From: Methylobacterium sp. J-077
Lineage (GTDB): Bacteria > Pseudomonadota > Alphaproteobacteria > Rhizobiales > Beijerinckiaceae
Length of the DNA: 64,000 bases
Assembly (NCBI RefSeq): GCF_022829365.1
Contig: NZ_JAKSYJ010000168.1
Location: 1-64,000 of the forward strand
Direction: 5' to 3'
Within the stretch, counting starts at the first letter, position 1, and the number at the start of each line of letters is the position of its first letter. The translations under genes and the position numbers were made by a program. The notes under the pieces were generated by a model. That model was not told where the DNA came from. It did not search any database and saw nothing but the letters and a program-made list of their open reading frames with translations. Of this stretch, positions 42,992 through 51,724 are shown piece by piece.

Positions 42992-43034
42992 TCAATCCGC
43001 CCTGCGCATCTGCACACCGCTGCGCTGCACGACG
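42992..43034 (-). pseudogene. Orphan tape-measure C-terminal tip
   Basis: Right after the tape measure stop, the minus strand encodes VVQRSGVQMRRAD before TGA 42992, resembling the DIVQNHGRQMAKAE tip of the orphan at 23192 and sharing its downstream sequence. It is a partial duplicate of the last dozen codons. Confidence 0.55.
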
Positions 43035-45432
43035 CTACGTGCTGTCGCCTGACGCCATCGGCCGACCGCGGCGCAGCACCACGTCCTTGAACAGGTTGCC
43101 TGCTGTTGAGGTGCGCACCTGAGTGTCCGGCCCGGGCTTGGCGACGTTGACGACCACGCTGCCGCTCGCGTCGACCTTCGCGCCACCCATGACGCCGGCC
43201 CGCCCAGCCGATCGGTCGAGCCGCCCTTCACCCTGCTGGATCTTGGCCTCGAACTCCTTGCGCGCCTTCTCGCGCGCTGCCCAGCCATCACCGTCCGCTT
43301 GACCGCCACGGAGCCGGTTGGCCTCGTCCATCGTCAGACCGGGTGCATCCTTCATGCTGTTGGGCTTGAGCACCGTTGGCGCGCCGCTCGGCAGGAAATC
43401 AGGATCGTTGGATGAGATGCGAGGACGCTCCCCGATCTGCGGAATATTCTGGATGCTTGCGACCGGCGCCTGCTCACGGCGGGCAAGCGCGCCTCGAAGC
43501 GCCGGGTTATAGTTCGACCAGTTGCGGATGCCCCCGTTCCGCAGAAGGTGCAGCGCCACGCGCGTCTGCTCTTCCAAGCTGCCGGACATCGCGTTGGGCG
43601 CTTTGATCCCAAGCCCCGGCGCGATCCGCCGCCAGTTCGAGTTGAGCATCTGGTAATAGCCCTGGGCGGTGTAGCCCTTGGCCGTCAGGGGATCGAGACC
43701 CTGGCGCTTACCCTCGTAGTTCATGGTGTTCTGGCCGTGGCTCTCATATTTCATGATGAGCCCAAGCGTGTTCCGCTCCTCCGCCGTCATCGGCACGTTA
43801 TCGGGGATGCCCGGCATTGATCCGCGCCCGCCGCCGATCCCACGCAGGCGCCCGGCGCCACCCATCTCTGGGAACTTAGTGCCCGGTGCAATCGGCACGG
43901 TAGCGCCACCATCGTAGCCAGGCACGGTCCGCTTCAGGTGCTCACGGAACTGCTCGCGCATCGCGTTGCGCTCGCTCTGCTCACCTGAGTAGCCCGGCCC
44001 CGAACCTCCGCCGGGCAGGTTCGCGTTACCGCCGATGCTCGGCATCCTGCGGAAGCCGCCACCGCCCATGAAGGCCGCGGACTGGATCGTGGCACCGGCG
44101 AACGGTCCCTCGCCCTCGGCGCTGGACTTCTGCGTCGTGGCGCCGCTGTTGTCCTTCTGCCGAAGCGCCCGGATTTCCTCCGTCAGCTTCTCCATCTCGC
44201 GCCGAAGCTTGTCCGCCTGTTCACGGGAGCGCTCATTAGCCGTCCCGCTCTTCTCCGAGGCCTCGAAGTTCTGAAGTTGGCCTTTGATCTGGTCTAGGCG
44301 ATCTTGCTTGTTCAGCACCTCATCGCCAGGCAGCGGCGCCAACTTACGGGCTAGCGGGCCGGAGCCACCATCCAAATGCCGGAAGGTCTCTAGGTACTTC
44401 CCCTCGTTGAAGGATCGGATCGCCGCGGCGACCTCGCGCACACCTTCAGCCATCGGCTTCACCAAGGCCGTGGTCGAGAGCAGCATCTCCTTCGCGGACT
44501 CACCAGCTTCCTTCCACGGGATCTTGCCGAGCTCGGTACCGATCTCCCGCATGCCGTTGCGCAAGGCGTCGATGCCCTCCTTGCGCTTGTCCGACACGAT
44601 GTCTTCGATCCAGGAAGTGAACCGCTCGGCCGGCCCGATCAGCTCAAGAGCGATCGTCGTGCCGACCTTCTGCATTGAGGAGCGCAGATTGCCGATCGCG
44701 CTCGTACCGCTCGGCGCTCTCGACCGCACCTTCCGGCAGCGGCCCCAGTTTCTCTTCGGCCTTCTTGTTCAGCCCCGCGATTGAGCTGAGGTGCTGATCG
44801 CCCAGCCGCCCGAGATCCTGGTTGCCGTAGATCCGCGCCGCGAGCCGGCCGCGGTCGATCGCGTTCGGAACATGCTCCAGCATCTCCTCCGCGATCTTGT
44901 TGGCCTGGTCGTTGTCCTTCGTGCCGCGCAGCCGCTGATAGTATTGCGCGATGATCGGGTTCTGCGATTGCAGGAAGCCCGACACGTCGCCTACGCCGCG
45001 GCGGATATCGCGCATGTTCTCCGAAAAGGTCTTGGCCGCGGCTGCCGACGCGTCGCTGGAGATGCCGAACTTGCCGGCCACGGACTGGAAAATCCGCAGC
45101 TGATCGGCGGCCATCCCGGTCTCGCGGGACAGCTGCCCCAGGCTCGACAGGTTGCCGGTCAGGCTGTTGAGAGCGCTGGCGATACCCGCCACCGCCACGC
45201 CCGCGCCGAGACCAGTGACGCCGAGCGCGGCCAGCGCCGGGTTGAGCACCGTCTGCGCGGTCTTGGCCGTGGTCTGAAGAGCCGCTTCCGCCTTGCCGAC
45301 GCCCTTCGCTAGGATCTCGCCGTGTGCCGCGCCCTCGCGGCCGGCATCGAGGAGCTGAGCGCGGAGCGCCTTCAGCGGACCGGTAAACCGGTCTCGAACT
45401 TCGGCAACAAGCGAGAGCGGTTCATCGGCCAT
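43035..45432 (-). pseudogene. Tape measure protein, frameshifted
   Basis: Two overlapping frames form one tape measure. The first, 45432 to about 44700, carries TVLNPALAALGVTGLG and LGQLSRETGMAADQLRIF as in element 1. The second continues with AIGNLRSSMQKVGTTIALEL to 43035. One +1 shift near GAGCGCGATCGG joins them into about 800 residues. The C-terminal part has a lytic-transglycosylase-like segment (IMKYESHGQN, AQGYYQMLNSNW) with a candidate catalytic Glu, unlike the GH104-type domain of element 1. If the frameshift is real, tail assembly from this gene is lost. Confidence 0.75.
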
Positions 45433-45658
45433 CGGGCGCTCCTATGCCTGCGGCGCGTCGCAGATTGCGATCCAGCGCCTCGATCAATTGCGTGCCGGTC
45501 TCGATCATCATGATCTCGAAGGCCGCGGTCAGCTCGACCTCGCCCACATCCGGCCACCGCGCGGCGATCGTCTCCAGCACCTCGGCCTTCCAAGCCGCCT
45601 CGGTGTCGCCGATGCAGGTGCTGAGCAGGTAGTCGGCGATCTCGGCGACGCGGGTCAC
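45422..45658 (-). CDS. Small gene preceding tape measure
   Basis: A 78-residue homologue of 26443-26694: TRVAEIADYLLSTCIGDTEA, then AEVLETIAARWPDV. It starts at GTG 45658 and overlaps the tape measure start by 11 nt. Position suggests a tail assembly chaperone-like role, unproven. Confidence 0.65.
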   Translation of the reverse strand: MTRVAEIADYLLSTCIGDTEAAWKAEVLETIAARWPDVGEVELTAAFEIMMIETGTQLIEALDRNLRRAAGIGAPDGR

Positions 45659-45660
45659 GG

Positions 45661-45978
45661 TCAGGCCGCGGCCGAGGTGCCGAGGTCGGCCCGGGTGATC
45701 GGCTGGTAGACGACCCCGGGCGCGGGGGCCTTCATCACGGCCAGCACCGTGATTGGCCGGGCGAAAGTATCCAACACCGCCGTCACCCAGCTACCGTCGG
45801 CCAGCGCGGCTTGCACGCGGGCGTCGGGCACAGACTGCGACGGGATCCGCAGGTTGTCGGCCGGCGCCAGCGGGCAGCCGGCGTAGGACCAGACACGCGC
45901 CTGGCCGTGAAGCCAGAGGCGGCCATGGCCGGTCGGGTCGTTGGCGGCCAGGGCATCGAGGTCGGCATAGGTCGCCAT
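45661..45978 (-). CDS. Hypothetical phage-type protein
   Basis: About 105 residues from ATG 45978 (MATYADLDALAANDP). Beta-rich with RLWLHGQARVWSYAGCPLAP and FARPITVLAVMKAPAPG. It sits between the ClpP-like protease and the pre-tape-measure gene, with 2-bp gaps. Possibly a structural or assembly protein; no family recognised. Confidence 0.5.
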   Translation of the reverse strand: MATYADLDALAANDPTGHGRLWLHGQARVWSYAGCPLAPADNLRIPSQSVPDARVQAALADGSWVTAVLDTFARPITVLAVMKAPAPGVVYQPITRADLGTSAAA

Positions 45979-45979
45979 G

Positions 45980-46534
45980 TCAGATCTCCGGGCTAGCGAT
46001 GGAATCGGCGAAGCCGAGGGCGACGGCGCGCTCGGCGTTGAGGGTCGTGTCCGACGCGTGCAGGGCGGCCAGCTCATGCCGCGGCAAGCCAGTGCGTCGG
46101 GTTAGGACGTCGAGCACCACCGCATCGGCGCGATCGAGGCTGCGGGCGGCGTGCCGGAACGTCTCGGCGGTCATGTGTGGCACGAGGCCAGAGAGCGCGT
46201 CGCGCACGTAGCCGGCGCCGTGAAGGAAGAAGCAGCCGGTCGGCTCGATCTCTATGCGAGTGCCCGCCATCGCCACCAGGGAACCGACGGAGGCAGCCCG
46301 GCGCACGGTGATCTCGACAGGGCGGCCGCACTCGCGGAGTGCCAGGTACATGGCCAGGCCCTCGACGTAGGAGCCGCCGGGGGTCGCCAACATCACGCGG
46401 ACCGGGCCATCCGGATCAATCTCGGCGAAGGACCTGCGCAGGGCGGCCACGGAGACGCCGTCCGGATTGATCGGACCGGCGATCCAGATCCGGCCGTCGT
46501 TGCGCTCCAGGCTGAAGCGGCGCGGGCCGATCAC
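45980..46534 (-). CDS. ClpP-like (S14) protease, prohead-protease type
   Basis: A 184-residue Clp-fold protease from GTG 46534, overlapping the stop above (GTGA). The nucleophile is S82 in RRAASVGSLVAMAG and the histidine is H105 in CFFLHGAG. A third catalytic aspartate lies later in the LDRADAVVLDVL region. Many phages use such proteins for capsid maturation, yet no capsid gene follows. It might act on a helper phage's capsid or on another target. Confidence 0.75.
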   Translation of the reverse strand: MIGPRRFSLERNDGRIWIAGPINPDGVSVAALRRSFAEIDPDGPVRVMLATPGGSYVEGLAMYLALRECGRPVEITVRRAASVGSLVAMAGTRIEIEPTGCFFLHGAGYVRDALSGLVPHMTAETFRHAARSLDRADAVVLDVLTRRTGLPRHELAALHASDTTLNAERAVALGFADSIASPEI

Positions 46535-47559
46535 TCGGCGGCCCTCGCGAACACGCCGTCGGCATCCACGTCAGGGAGATCGCCGAGGTCCGCGGGTAGC
46601 AGGGCCGGCTGAACCTCCTTCGGGTGGCGTGACCCGGCGCTGAAGTCGCCGCGGAAGCCGCCCACGCCATCGGTCTGGATCCGGGCCGAAGGGTGCGCGG
46701 CCAGGATGCCAACGATCTGCTGCGCCTGCGCCGACGTGGGCTCGAAGCCGACGCCGAGCTTAAGGGCTCGCGCGGCGATCGGTTCGGGCAAGTCGCAGCC
46801 GCCGGCCGAGACCTTGATCGCGCGGCCATTGGTCGGCCGGTAGTAGGCCGCCCTCGCCAGGACGATGCGAACCGTCTTCCAGGCCACACCGAGCGATGGG
46901 ACCGGATCTACGGCCTGGGTCGTGACGACCGCCGCCGCGCCCTCGCGGATCGCTCGGGCCCTGGTCCGCATCTCGCCGGCGATGCGGCCTGCCACGGTGC
47001 GGGCGTCCATCCCAATCTCGCCGGCCACCGACTTGCCGTTCAGCGGGTCGCGCGGCAGGACACCGGCACGGCGCGCCGCCGCGGCCACCAAGGCGTATTC
47101 AGGGCCGTGGCCGAGGAGGTTGCGCTCGGCATCCTGGCTGCAGACCGTCACCAGGGCCTCGCGGGCCTCGTCGAAGGCCTCGGCGGCATCGTCCAGGCGG
47201 GCGGCGGCGGCCTCGATCCGCTGCGCCCGGGCTTCGACCTCGCTGGCGGCGCTCTCGCGGAAGCGGCGGTCCCGCTCGGCGGCGAGGCGCGCCCGGGCGT
47301 GATCGAGCTCGGCGTGCAGGCTGCGGCCGGCATCTTCCAGCGCGGCCCGGCGATCGGTTGCGAGCCGGCAGGCGTCAGCGGCCTTCCGAGCTGCTGCGGC
47401 GTCGACGCGCTCGGCGGTCAGGAGGTGGCGCTGTGCGGCGATCGCCTGCTCGGCCTCGTCTACCGCGGTCTCCAGCCGGCGCAGCACGCCCGCATGCCGG
47501 GTTTCGAGGTCCTGCACCTCGGCCTCGATGCGCTTCAGGACGTCCCGTCGACCCAGCAT
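46531..47559 (-). CDS. Coiled-coil protein, scaffold-like
   Basis: A 342-residue protein. Residues 5-140 form a long Ala/Glu/Arg coiled coil. The C-terminal half has defined motifs (ERNLLGHGPEYALVAAA, AYYRPTNGRAIKVSAGG, TSAQAQQIVGILAAHP). It precedes the ClpP-like protease with a 4-nt overlap. The pairing of a coiled-coil protein with a protease resembles phage scaffold plus prohead protease, but no capsid is present. Function unproven. Confidence 0.55.
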   Translation of the reverse strand: MLGRRDVLKRIEAEVQDLETRHAGVLRRLETAVDEAEQAIAAQRHLLTAERVDAAAARKAADACRLATDRRAALEDAGRSLHAELDHARARLAAERDRRFRESAASEVEARAQRIEAAAARLDDAAEAFDEAREALVTVCSQDAERNLLGHGPEYALVAAAARRAGVLPRDPLNGKSVAGEIGMDARTVAGRIAGEMRTRARAIREGAAAVVTTQAVDPVPSLGVAWKTVRIVLARAAYYRPTNGRAIKVSAGGCDLPEPIAARALKLGVGFEPTSAQAQQIVGILAAHPSARIQTDGVGGFRGDFSAGSRHPKEVQPALLPADLGDLPDVDADGVFARAAE

Positions 47560-47743
47560 GTCCGCTCCTCAAAATCGAAGGAGCGACGCCGCGCAGTCCG
47601 CCAAGACCTCGACGCCGCTCCTGCCGCTTCACCGCCATGGCCTGGGGTGCTGCGACAGGCAGGAGTGTCGGCGCGGGCTACGGGCCTGCAAAGGTAACAA
47701 AACGCGACACCGGGCCGTCGTGGGGCTCACAAAACGCGACAGG

Positions 47744-48253
47744 TCAGGCGGCGAAGGCCCCCTTGCCCAGCCCGAGCGCTTTCTGAGCCTGCCAGTCGTT
47801 CGCGTTGGTGACGCGGGTCAGCATCAGGCTCGCCCATTCGGCGGCCCAGGAGAAGCGCAGGACGAAGCCCGCGCCGGTCCGCCAGTCGCCCTCGGTCAGG
47901 TATGGGCAGCCGGCCCGCAACCACGTCAGCACGTCCTCCGGCTCGACCCCTGCTGACTTCGCCATGGCTTCGACGCTGACGGCGCCGGCCGGCTCGCCGG
48001 TGTTCCTGCTGTCGACGTAGATCTCGCGCCAATCCCGGACGCGGCTGGTCACCATCTCGATCAGCCCATCGAGGGCCACGTCGGGCGCCTCCTTGCGCGG
48101 GTTCAGCACACTCAGCACCGTGTCGAGGTGCCATGCGGGATGTCCGCCAACGCTGCCGTCAGGTGCAACTGTAGCAAGCCGCTTGGTCACGGTGCGACGG
48201 TCATAATCGAGTTCGGCCGAGATCGCGTTCACCGACCAGAGTTTCTTTGCCAT
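47744..48253 (-). CDS. Nu1/DUF1441-like HTH packaging protein
   Basis: About 169 residues from ATG 48253. The N-terminal KKLWSVNAISAELDYDRRTV then TKRLATVAPDG is the Nu1-like winged-HTH of the small terminase or DUF1441 group. The C-terminal part is acidic-aromatic (TLYLTEGDW-type, RFSWAAEWASLML). It would recognise a packaging site. The absence of a large terminase is typical of satellites that borrow one from a helper. Confidence 0.6.
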   Translation of the reverse strand: MAKKLWSVNAISAELDYDRRTVTKRLATVAPDGSVGGHPAWHLDTVLSVLNPRKEAPDVALDGLIEMVTSRVRDWREIYVDSRNTGEPAGAVSVEAMAKSAGVEPEDVLTWLRAGCPYLTEGDWRTGAGFVLRFSWAAEWASLMLTRVTNANDWQAQKALGLGKGAFAA

Positions 48254-48581
48254 GTTCAACTCTCCGCTCTCGATTGTGGTGGAACACTACGGTGTTTCAT
48301 CGCTGGAAAAGGCCTCAGCCTCGCGCGTTACCTCTGGGGTGGTACCCCTCCGGAAGGACCCGGGGTTTCAGGAGGGTCCATGGTCACCATCCCGAGGCCC
48401 GTGGCGGCGTCGGAGGGAGAGCCTGGGTGCTCCCCAATGTCAGGAGCAACCACCCGCATATCGCGCCTTGGTCCCAGCACGAGATTAACTGTCTACGCGA
48501 ACGAAGTCGTCTATCTAAGCGTCGCTTTAAGTCCTCTTTAATTGGTATCCACGACTTTGGCTTAGACCGGAGTCGCCCGCT
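48254..48581. other. Intergenic region with operator-like palindromes
   Basis: About 330 bases between divergent genes. TGGAACAC-tacg-GTGTTTCA (48279-48298) is an inverted repeat with one mismatch, upstream of the Nu1-like gene, and GGGTGGTACCCC is a second small palindrome. These are plausible operators. No gene seen. Confidence 0.4.
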
Positions 48582-48770
48582 ATGATCAGCGTCTCTTCCA
48601 ATGACTATTTTGCTGTCTTGCGAGCTGCGCAGACCGAAGCGATTCGATCGGGCTTGCCGATGGACGGGAAGCAGTCCGTCGCTGTCACGGTGGACAAGAA
48701 GGAACCACCGCCGGCACCTCCAGCCACGGAAACCGCTGCCACGGGTCGCGTCGTAAACGTGATGGTCTGA
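48582..48770 (+). CDS. Small hypothetical protein
   Basis: A 62-residue frame from ATG 48582 with SSNDYFAVLRAAQTEAIRSG and a proline-rich C-terminal half ending VVNVMV. It is read against the surrounding operon. Supported by composition only. Confidence 0.4.
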   Translation: MISVSSNDYFAVLRAAQTEAIRSGLPMDGKQSVAVTVDKKEPPPAPPATETAATGRVVNVMV

Positions 48771-48786
48771 ACGGAAAGTCGAGCTC

Positions 48787-49116
48787 TCAGGCATCGCCGC
48801 ACTCTGGCTGGCTCGGCATGTGGAGCTGTAGGCGACCGCCGACCTTCCGCGCCCGGCCCGACCAAAGGCCACGCTGCGCTCGGCGCCGAGCCGCTTTTGG
48901 CTCAATCCCCAGCTGATGGGCGGCCAGCTTCACCGGTAGCCACTCGGGACGTTCAGGCTCGCGCAGGACAGGCGTCGAGGCCGCCGCGGCTGCGATGACT
49001 GCCCGCTTGGCTGCAATGGCCCCCTGAGCCAGCCTAAGGCCTTCCCGGTGATGCGCCTCCAACGCCTCCAGCCGGGCGAGGTCGTCGAGTTGAGCGGCCC
49101 ACTCGCCCGGGTTCAC
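48787..49116 (-). CDS. HTH-containing replication-region protein
   Basis: About 109 residues from GTG 49116, whose start overlaps the stop above (GTGA). A coiled N-terminal half is followed by LPVKLAAHQLGIEPKAARRR and WSGRARKVGGRLQLHM, a MerR/excisionase-like HTH and wing. Last gene of the replication operon. Probably DNA-binding. Confidence 0.55.
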   Translation of the reverse strand: MNPGEWAAQLDDLARLEALEAHHREGLRLAQGAIAAKRAVIAAAAASTPVLREPERPEWLPVKLAAHQLGIEPKAARRRAQRGLWSGRARKVGGRLQLHMPSQPECGDA

Positions 49117-49340
49117 AGCGCCACCTCGCGCCAGCCGGTAGCGGTCCACCCCGTCGGCAGCCGCCGCCAGTACGGTGCCGGGTGCCGGACTGTGCCGCCC
49201 TTGCACCAGCGGCATCCGGCGAACACCTCGACCCGCATGCGGTCGTGATCGGCCACCCAACGCTCCGCCCTGATGTCGATGCGTCGATCCCGGGGCGCGA
49301 TCTCCATCGGCAACCAGACGGGCTCGGCGTTCAATCCCAT
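49113..49340 (-). CDS. Small hypothetical protein (Cys pair)
   Basis: A 75-residue protein with EVFAGCRWCKGGTVRH, a C-x2-C pair, and YWRRLPTGWTATGWREV at the end. It overlaps both neighbours in the replication operon. Proteins of this kind are common in rhizobial phages; function unknown. Confidence 0.55.
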   Translation of the reverse strand: MGLNAEPVWLPMEIAPRDRRIDIRAERWVADHDRMRVEVFAGCRWCKGGTVRHPAPYWRRLPTGWTATGWREVAL

Positions 49341-50020
49341 CCTGATGCTCCCGAATTGGAGCTCGGATCGAACGGCTTTGACGGCGGAGGCTTGTCGGCA
49401 TGATCCTCAGCGGCTGGAGCGCTAAGCTGGGCCAGCCATCTCTCTGCCTGCCGTCGATCGCTCAGAGCCTTAGCGACCTGTCGGCGCTGCTCCTGGTAGC
49501 GGGCAAGCGTCTCGCGGCATGCGGCGACGATCTCGCTGATCTCCGGGAAGAACCGGCTATCTCGACGGAGCTTCTGACACGCTGCGGCGACTACGCTGGG
49601 CGGGAAGTTCAGATCGACGAGATCGAAGATCGCCGCCTCGACGAAGACCGGCAGGTTATGAGGCAGCTTCATCCGGGAATCGATCAACGCGGCGAGGCTA
49701 ACCTCGACTGCGCCCTCGTCAGGCTCAGCATCCAGGGCGACGTCGAGCGCATCGCTGATCGCCTCGAGGGTCGGCACGTTCGCCGCTCGGACGAGCATCC
49801 CCTGAATGGTCTGCCGGTGGTGTTCGGTCTGGGCTGCCCTGGCCTCCGGCGTCACCATCGACCTGATCGCCGGAAGAGTCGGCAGGTAGGTCCTTCCCAC
49901 CGCCTCCCTGTGCTCGCGCAGCATCCGCTCGACCTGCAGCAGGTTTTTCGGGTCAGCTGGCGCAACCGAGCGGCGTTCGAAGGCTACGACGCTCGTAGTT
50001 GTCTGCTCACGATCAGCCAT
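49331..50020 (-). CDS. Replication accessory candidate
   Basis: A 229-residue helical protein following the replication initiator with an 8-nt overlap. The middle contains LIDSRMKLPHNLPVFVEAAI, and later FPPSVVAAACQKLRRDSRFF and EISEIVAACRETL. Gene order (initiator, then this) is like a helicase-loader position in phages such as lambda O-P. That role is inferred from order only. Confidence 0.5.
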   Translation of the reverse strand: MADREQTTTSVVAFERRSVAPADPKNLLQVERMLREHREAVGRTYLPTLPAIRSMVTPEARAAQTEHHRQTIQGMLVRAANVPTLEAISDALDVALDAEPDEGAVEVSLAALIDSRMKLPHNLPVFVEAAIFDLVDLNFPPSVVAAACQKLRRDSRFFPEISEIVAACRETLARYQEQRRQVAKALSDRRQAERWLAQLSAPAAEDHADKPPPSKPFDPSSNSGASGWD

Positions 50021-50816
50021 GGCTCATCCTCCTGGCCCGGCGCTCCATCAGGTAGGCCGTGGCGCTGTTGGGTTTGCTGTTAGGGTGATGCGGCTGGGCG
50101 GTGCTGCCGATATCGGAATCCCGATGTCGGACTGGCTCGTCGGTCCAACGCTCGCCGTTCAGCCACGTCTTCGCGTGGGCGATGTGTTCGGGATCCTTGC
50201 CCGCAGTGGCGGCCGCGTAGCGCTCGGCCCCCTCAACCAGCTGGTCGGCGGTAGCCTGCGCCTTGGTCAGAATCCGGTCGAAGACCTGTCGAGCCGCAGC
50301 CTTCGCGACCCGCCTTGGATAGGCCTGCCAGAATCGATCGAAGGCAGCATCATCGATCGATTCAGACTTGGTTCCTTTTCCTTGGTTCTTCTTACTAGGT
50401 TCGGGGGACCGTTTGGTCCCTACCTCGGCGCAGCGTTTGGTCCCTACCCTAGGGACCGTTTCGTCCCCAGGGGTAGGGACAACCTCGTCCCTAGGTAGGG
50501 ACCGTTCTGTCCCTAGGTCGCCGCGTTCGAACGCCGGCCGGAAATGGTTCGAGCCGAACGCACGAGTATCCTCCCGGGTCGAGTGATCGCGGTCGATCCA
50601 GCCCTTCTCGCGTAGTTCCTTGACAGCCCGCACCACCGACCGCCGTGCGAGGCCAGAGGTGCGGGCCAAGCGATCCAGCGACGGCGTGCACTGCCCGGTG
50701 CGGGTGTTGTAGTGGTCGAGGATCTTGGCCAGCACAGCCCGGGCCGCCGGCGACAGGTTCTGATCGCAGCAGGCCGCCACCAGCAGCCGGAACCGATCCA
50801 CGAGGTCGCCGGCCAT
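50013..50816 (-). CDS. Replication initiator with internal iterons
   Basis: A 267-residue protein. A winged-helix N-terminus (about 20-85: LSPAARAVLAKILDHYNTRT, then SLDRLARTSGLARRSVVRAV) is followed by a repetitive linker of GTKR/GDEV-type tetrapeptides (about 100-140) and a C-terminal domain with FDRFWQAYPRR, common in phage replication proteins. The linker is encoded by the iteron array at 50404-50516. This matches phage lambda, where the origin lies inside gene O. It is the likely initiator of element 2. Confidence 0.75.
   Translation of the reverse strand: MAGDLVDRFRLLVAACCDQNLSPAARAVLAKILDHYNTRTGQCTPSLDRLARTSGLARRSVVRAVKELREKGWIDRDHSTREDTRAFGSNHFRPAFERGDLGTERSLPRDEVVPTPGDETVPRVGTKRCAEVGTKRSPEPSKKNQGKGTKSESIDDAAFDRFWQAYPRRVAKAAARQVFDRILTKAQATADQLVEGAERYAAATAGKDPEHIAHAKTWLNGERWTDEPVRHRDSDIGSTAQPHHPNSKPNSATAYLMERRARRMSHG
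50404..50516. repeat. Iteron array: probable replication origin
   Basis: Five palindromic units of the type GGGACNNAACGGTCCC (one degenerate) recur at 22-24 bp, about two helical turns, inside the initiator gene. Regular spacing and dyad symmetry are those of initiator-binding iterons. Confidence 0.7.
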
Positions 50817-50819
50817 GGG

Positions 50820-51200
50820 TCAGTTCCACATCACAGCGAAGGCCTGGCCGCATACAGCGGTGTATCCATCGGCGAGCTCTTCCAGGCCTGCGGCTTCGTC
50901 ACAGAAGCCCACCAAGCCGCGCGCCAAGCCCGTTTCGACGATCTGGACCGGGCTTCCGTCAGCCCAGATCGTCGCGATTCCCTCGGGCATGACTTCCTGG
51001 AAGACGCGAACCAGCCGCGGCCGCGATGGGACCGGTGTGCCGAGCATGTCGAAGAGGTCTTCGCTGCTGAGCCACGGCCTGCGATCGGAGGTCGGGGCTG
51101 CATAGAACCGGAGACGACGGCCACACACGAAGCCGACATGAACCGGGTGCTGATCGCCGTGGAAAGTTGCGGCACAGAAGCCGAGGTCGCGGCCGCTCAT
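50820..51200 (-). CDS. Hypothetical replication-region protein
   Basis: About 126 residues from ATG 51200, overlapping the stop above by 4 nt. Contains LSSEDLFDMLGTPVPSRPRL and IWADGSPVQIVETGLARGL. It lies directly before the initiator gene. No family recognised. Confidence 0.5.
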   Translation of the reverse strand: MSGRDLGFCAATFHGDQHPVHVGFVCGRRLRFYAAPTSDRRPWLSSEDLFDMLGTPVPSRPRLVRVFQEVMPEGIATIWADGSPVQIVETGLARGLVGFCDEAAGLEELADGYTAVCGQAFAVMWN

Positions 51201-51406
51201 ACGCGCGCCCTCCACGTGTCTATGGTCGGGAAGGCGAGCTCAGCGAGCGCTGCTGCAGTGGCGGGCGGCAGGCCGAAGCGCCGCGCGAGCCTCTGGACCG
51301 TGAAGGGGGCGGGTGCTATTTCGGATAGGTCACTCTGGCGAGAGGCACTATCCGAGGGACGTGAGCGCCTGGCCGCGCCGCGTCCCTCATCTGTTTTACA
51401 GGTCAT
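51197..51406 (-). CDS. Small conserved protein (RFGL family)
   Basis: A 69-residue protein with RRFGLPPATAAALAELAFPT, homologous to 33906-34106 in element 1 and in the same position after the excisionase-like gene. Possible DNA-binding HTH. Confidence 0.6.
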   Translation of the reverse strand: MTCKTDEGRGAARRSRPSDSASRQSDLSEIAPAPFTVQRLARRFGLPPATAAALAELAFPTIDTWRARV

Positions 51407-51410
51407 TGTG

Positions 51411-51647
51411 CTACGCGGCCTCCGTCTCGAGCGACGGGAGCGAGGCGAGGTAGCTACGCAGGCTGTCCGCCGGGATCAGGGTGCGGTTGCCAGCCTTGAT
51501 GGCGCGGAGCTTCTTGTCCTTCACCAGCTGGTAGATGGTCGAGCGACCGAGGCCGGTGCTGAAGCAAGCTTCCATCAGCGTGAAGCACAGCTTCTCCGTC
51601 GACGCGCGCAGGTCTCCCTGCGGCGCCTGCATCTGCTGCAGAGCCAT
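51411..51647 (-). CDS. Excisionase-like HTH protein
   Basis: A 78-residue MerR/Xis-type HTH: TLMEACFSTGLGRSTIYQLV then KKLRAIKAGNRTLIPADSLR. It heads the leftward replication operon close to the integrase. It is probably a recombination directionality factor or operon regulator. Confidence 0.75.
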   Translation of the reverse strand: MALQQMQAPQGDLRASTEKLCFTLMEACFSTGLGRSTIYQLVKDKKLRAIKAGNRTLIPADSLRSYLASLPSLETEAA

Positions 51648-51724
51648 TTGATATTCCTTCCGTGTCCGCCAGTGTGCGGATGCGCAATACTTGGCTGCGC
51701 CTACCGTGTTCGTCTAGTCGTTAT

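Noticed and set aside
50404..50516. Possible CRISPR array
   Set aside because: Repeats are short dyads with 6-8 bp between them, inside a gene, and there are no cas genes. Spacing fits iterons.
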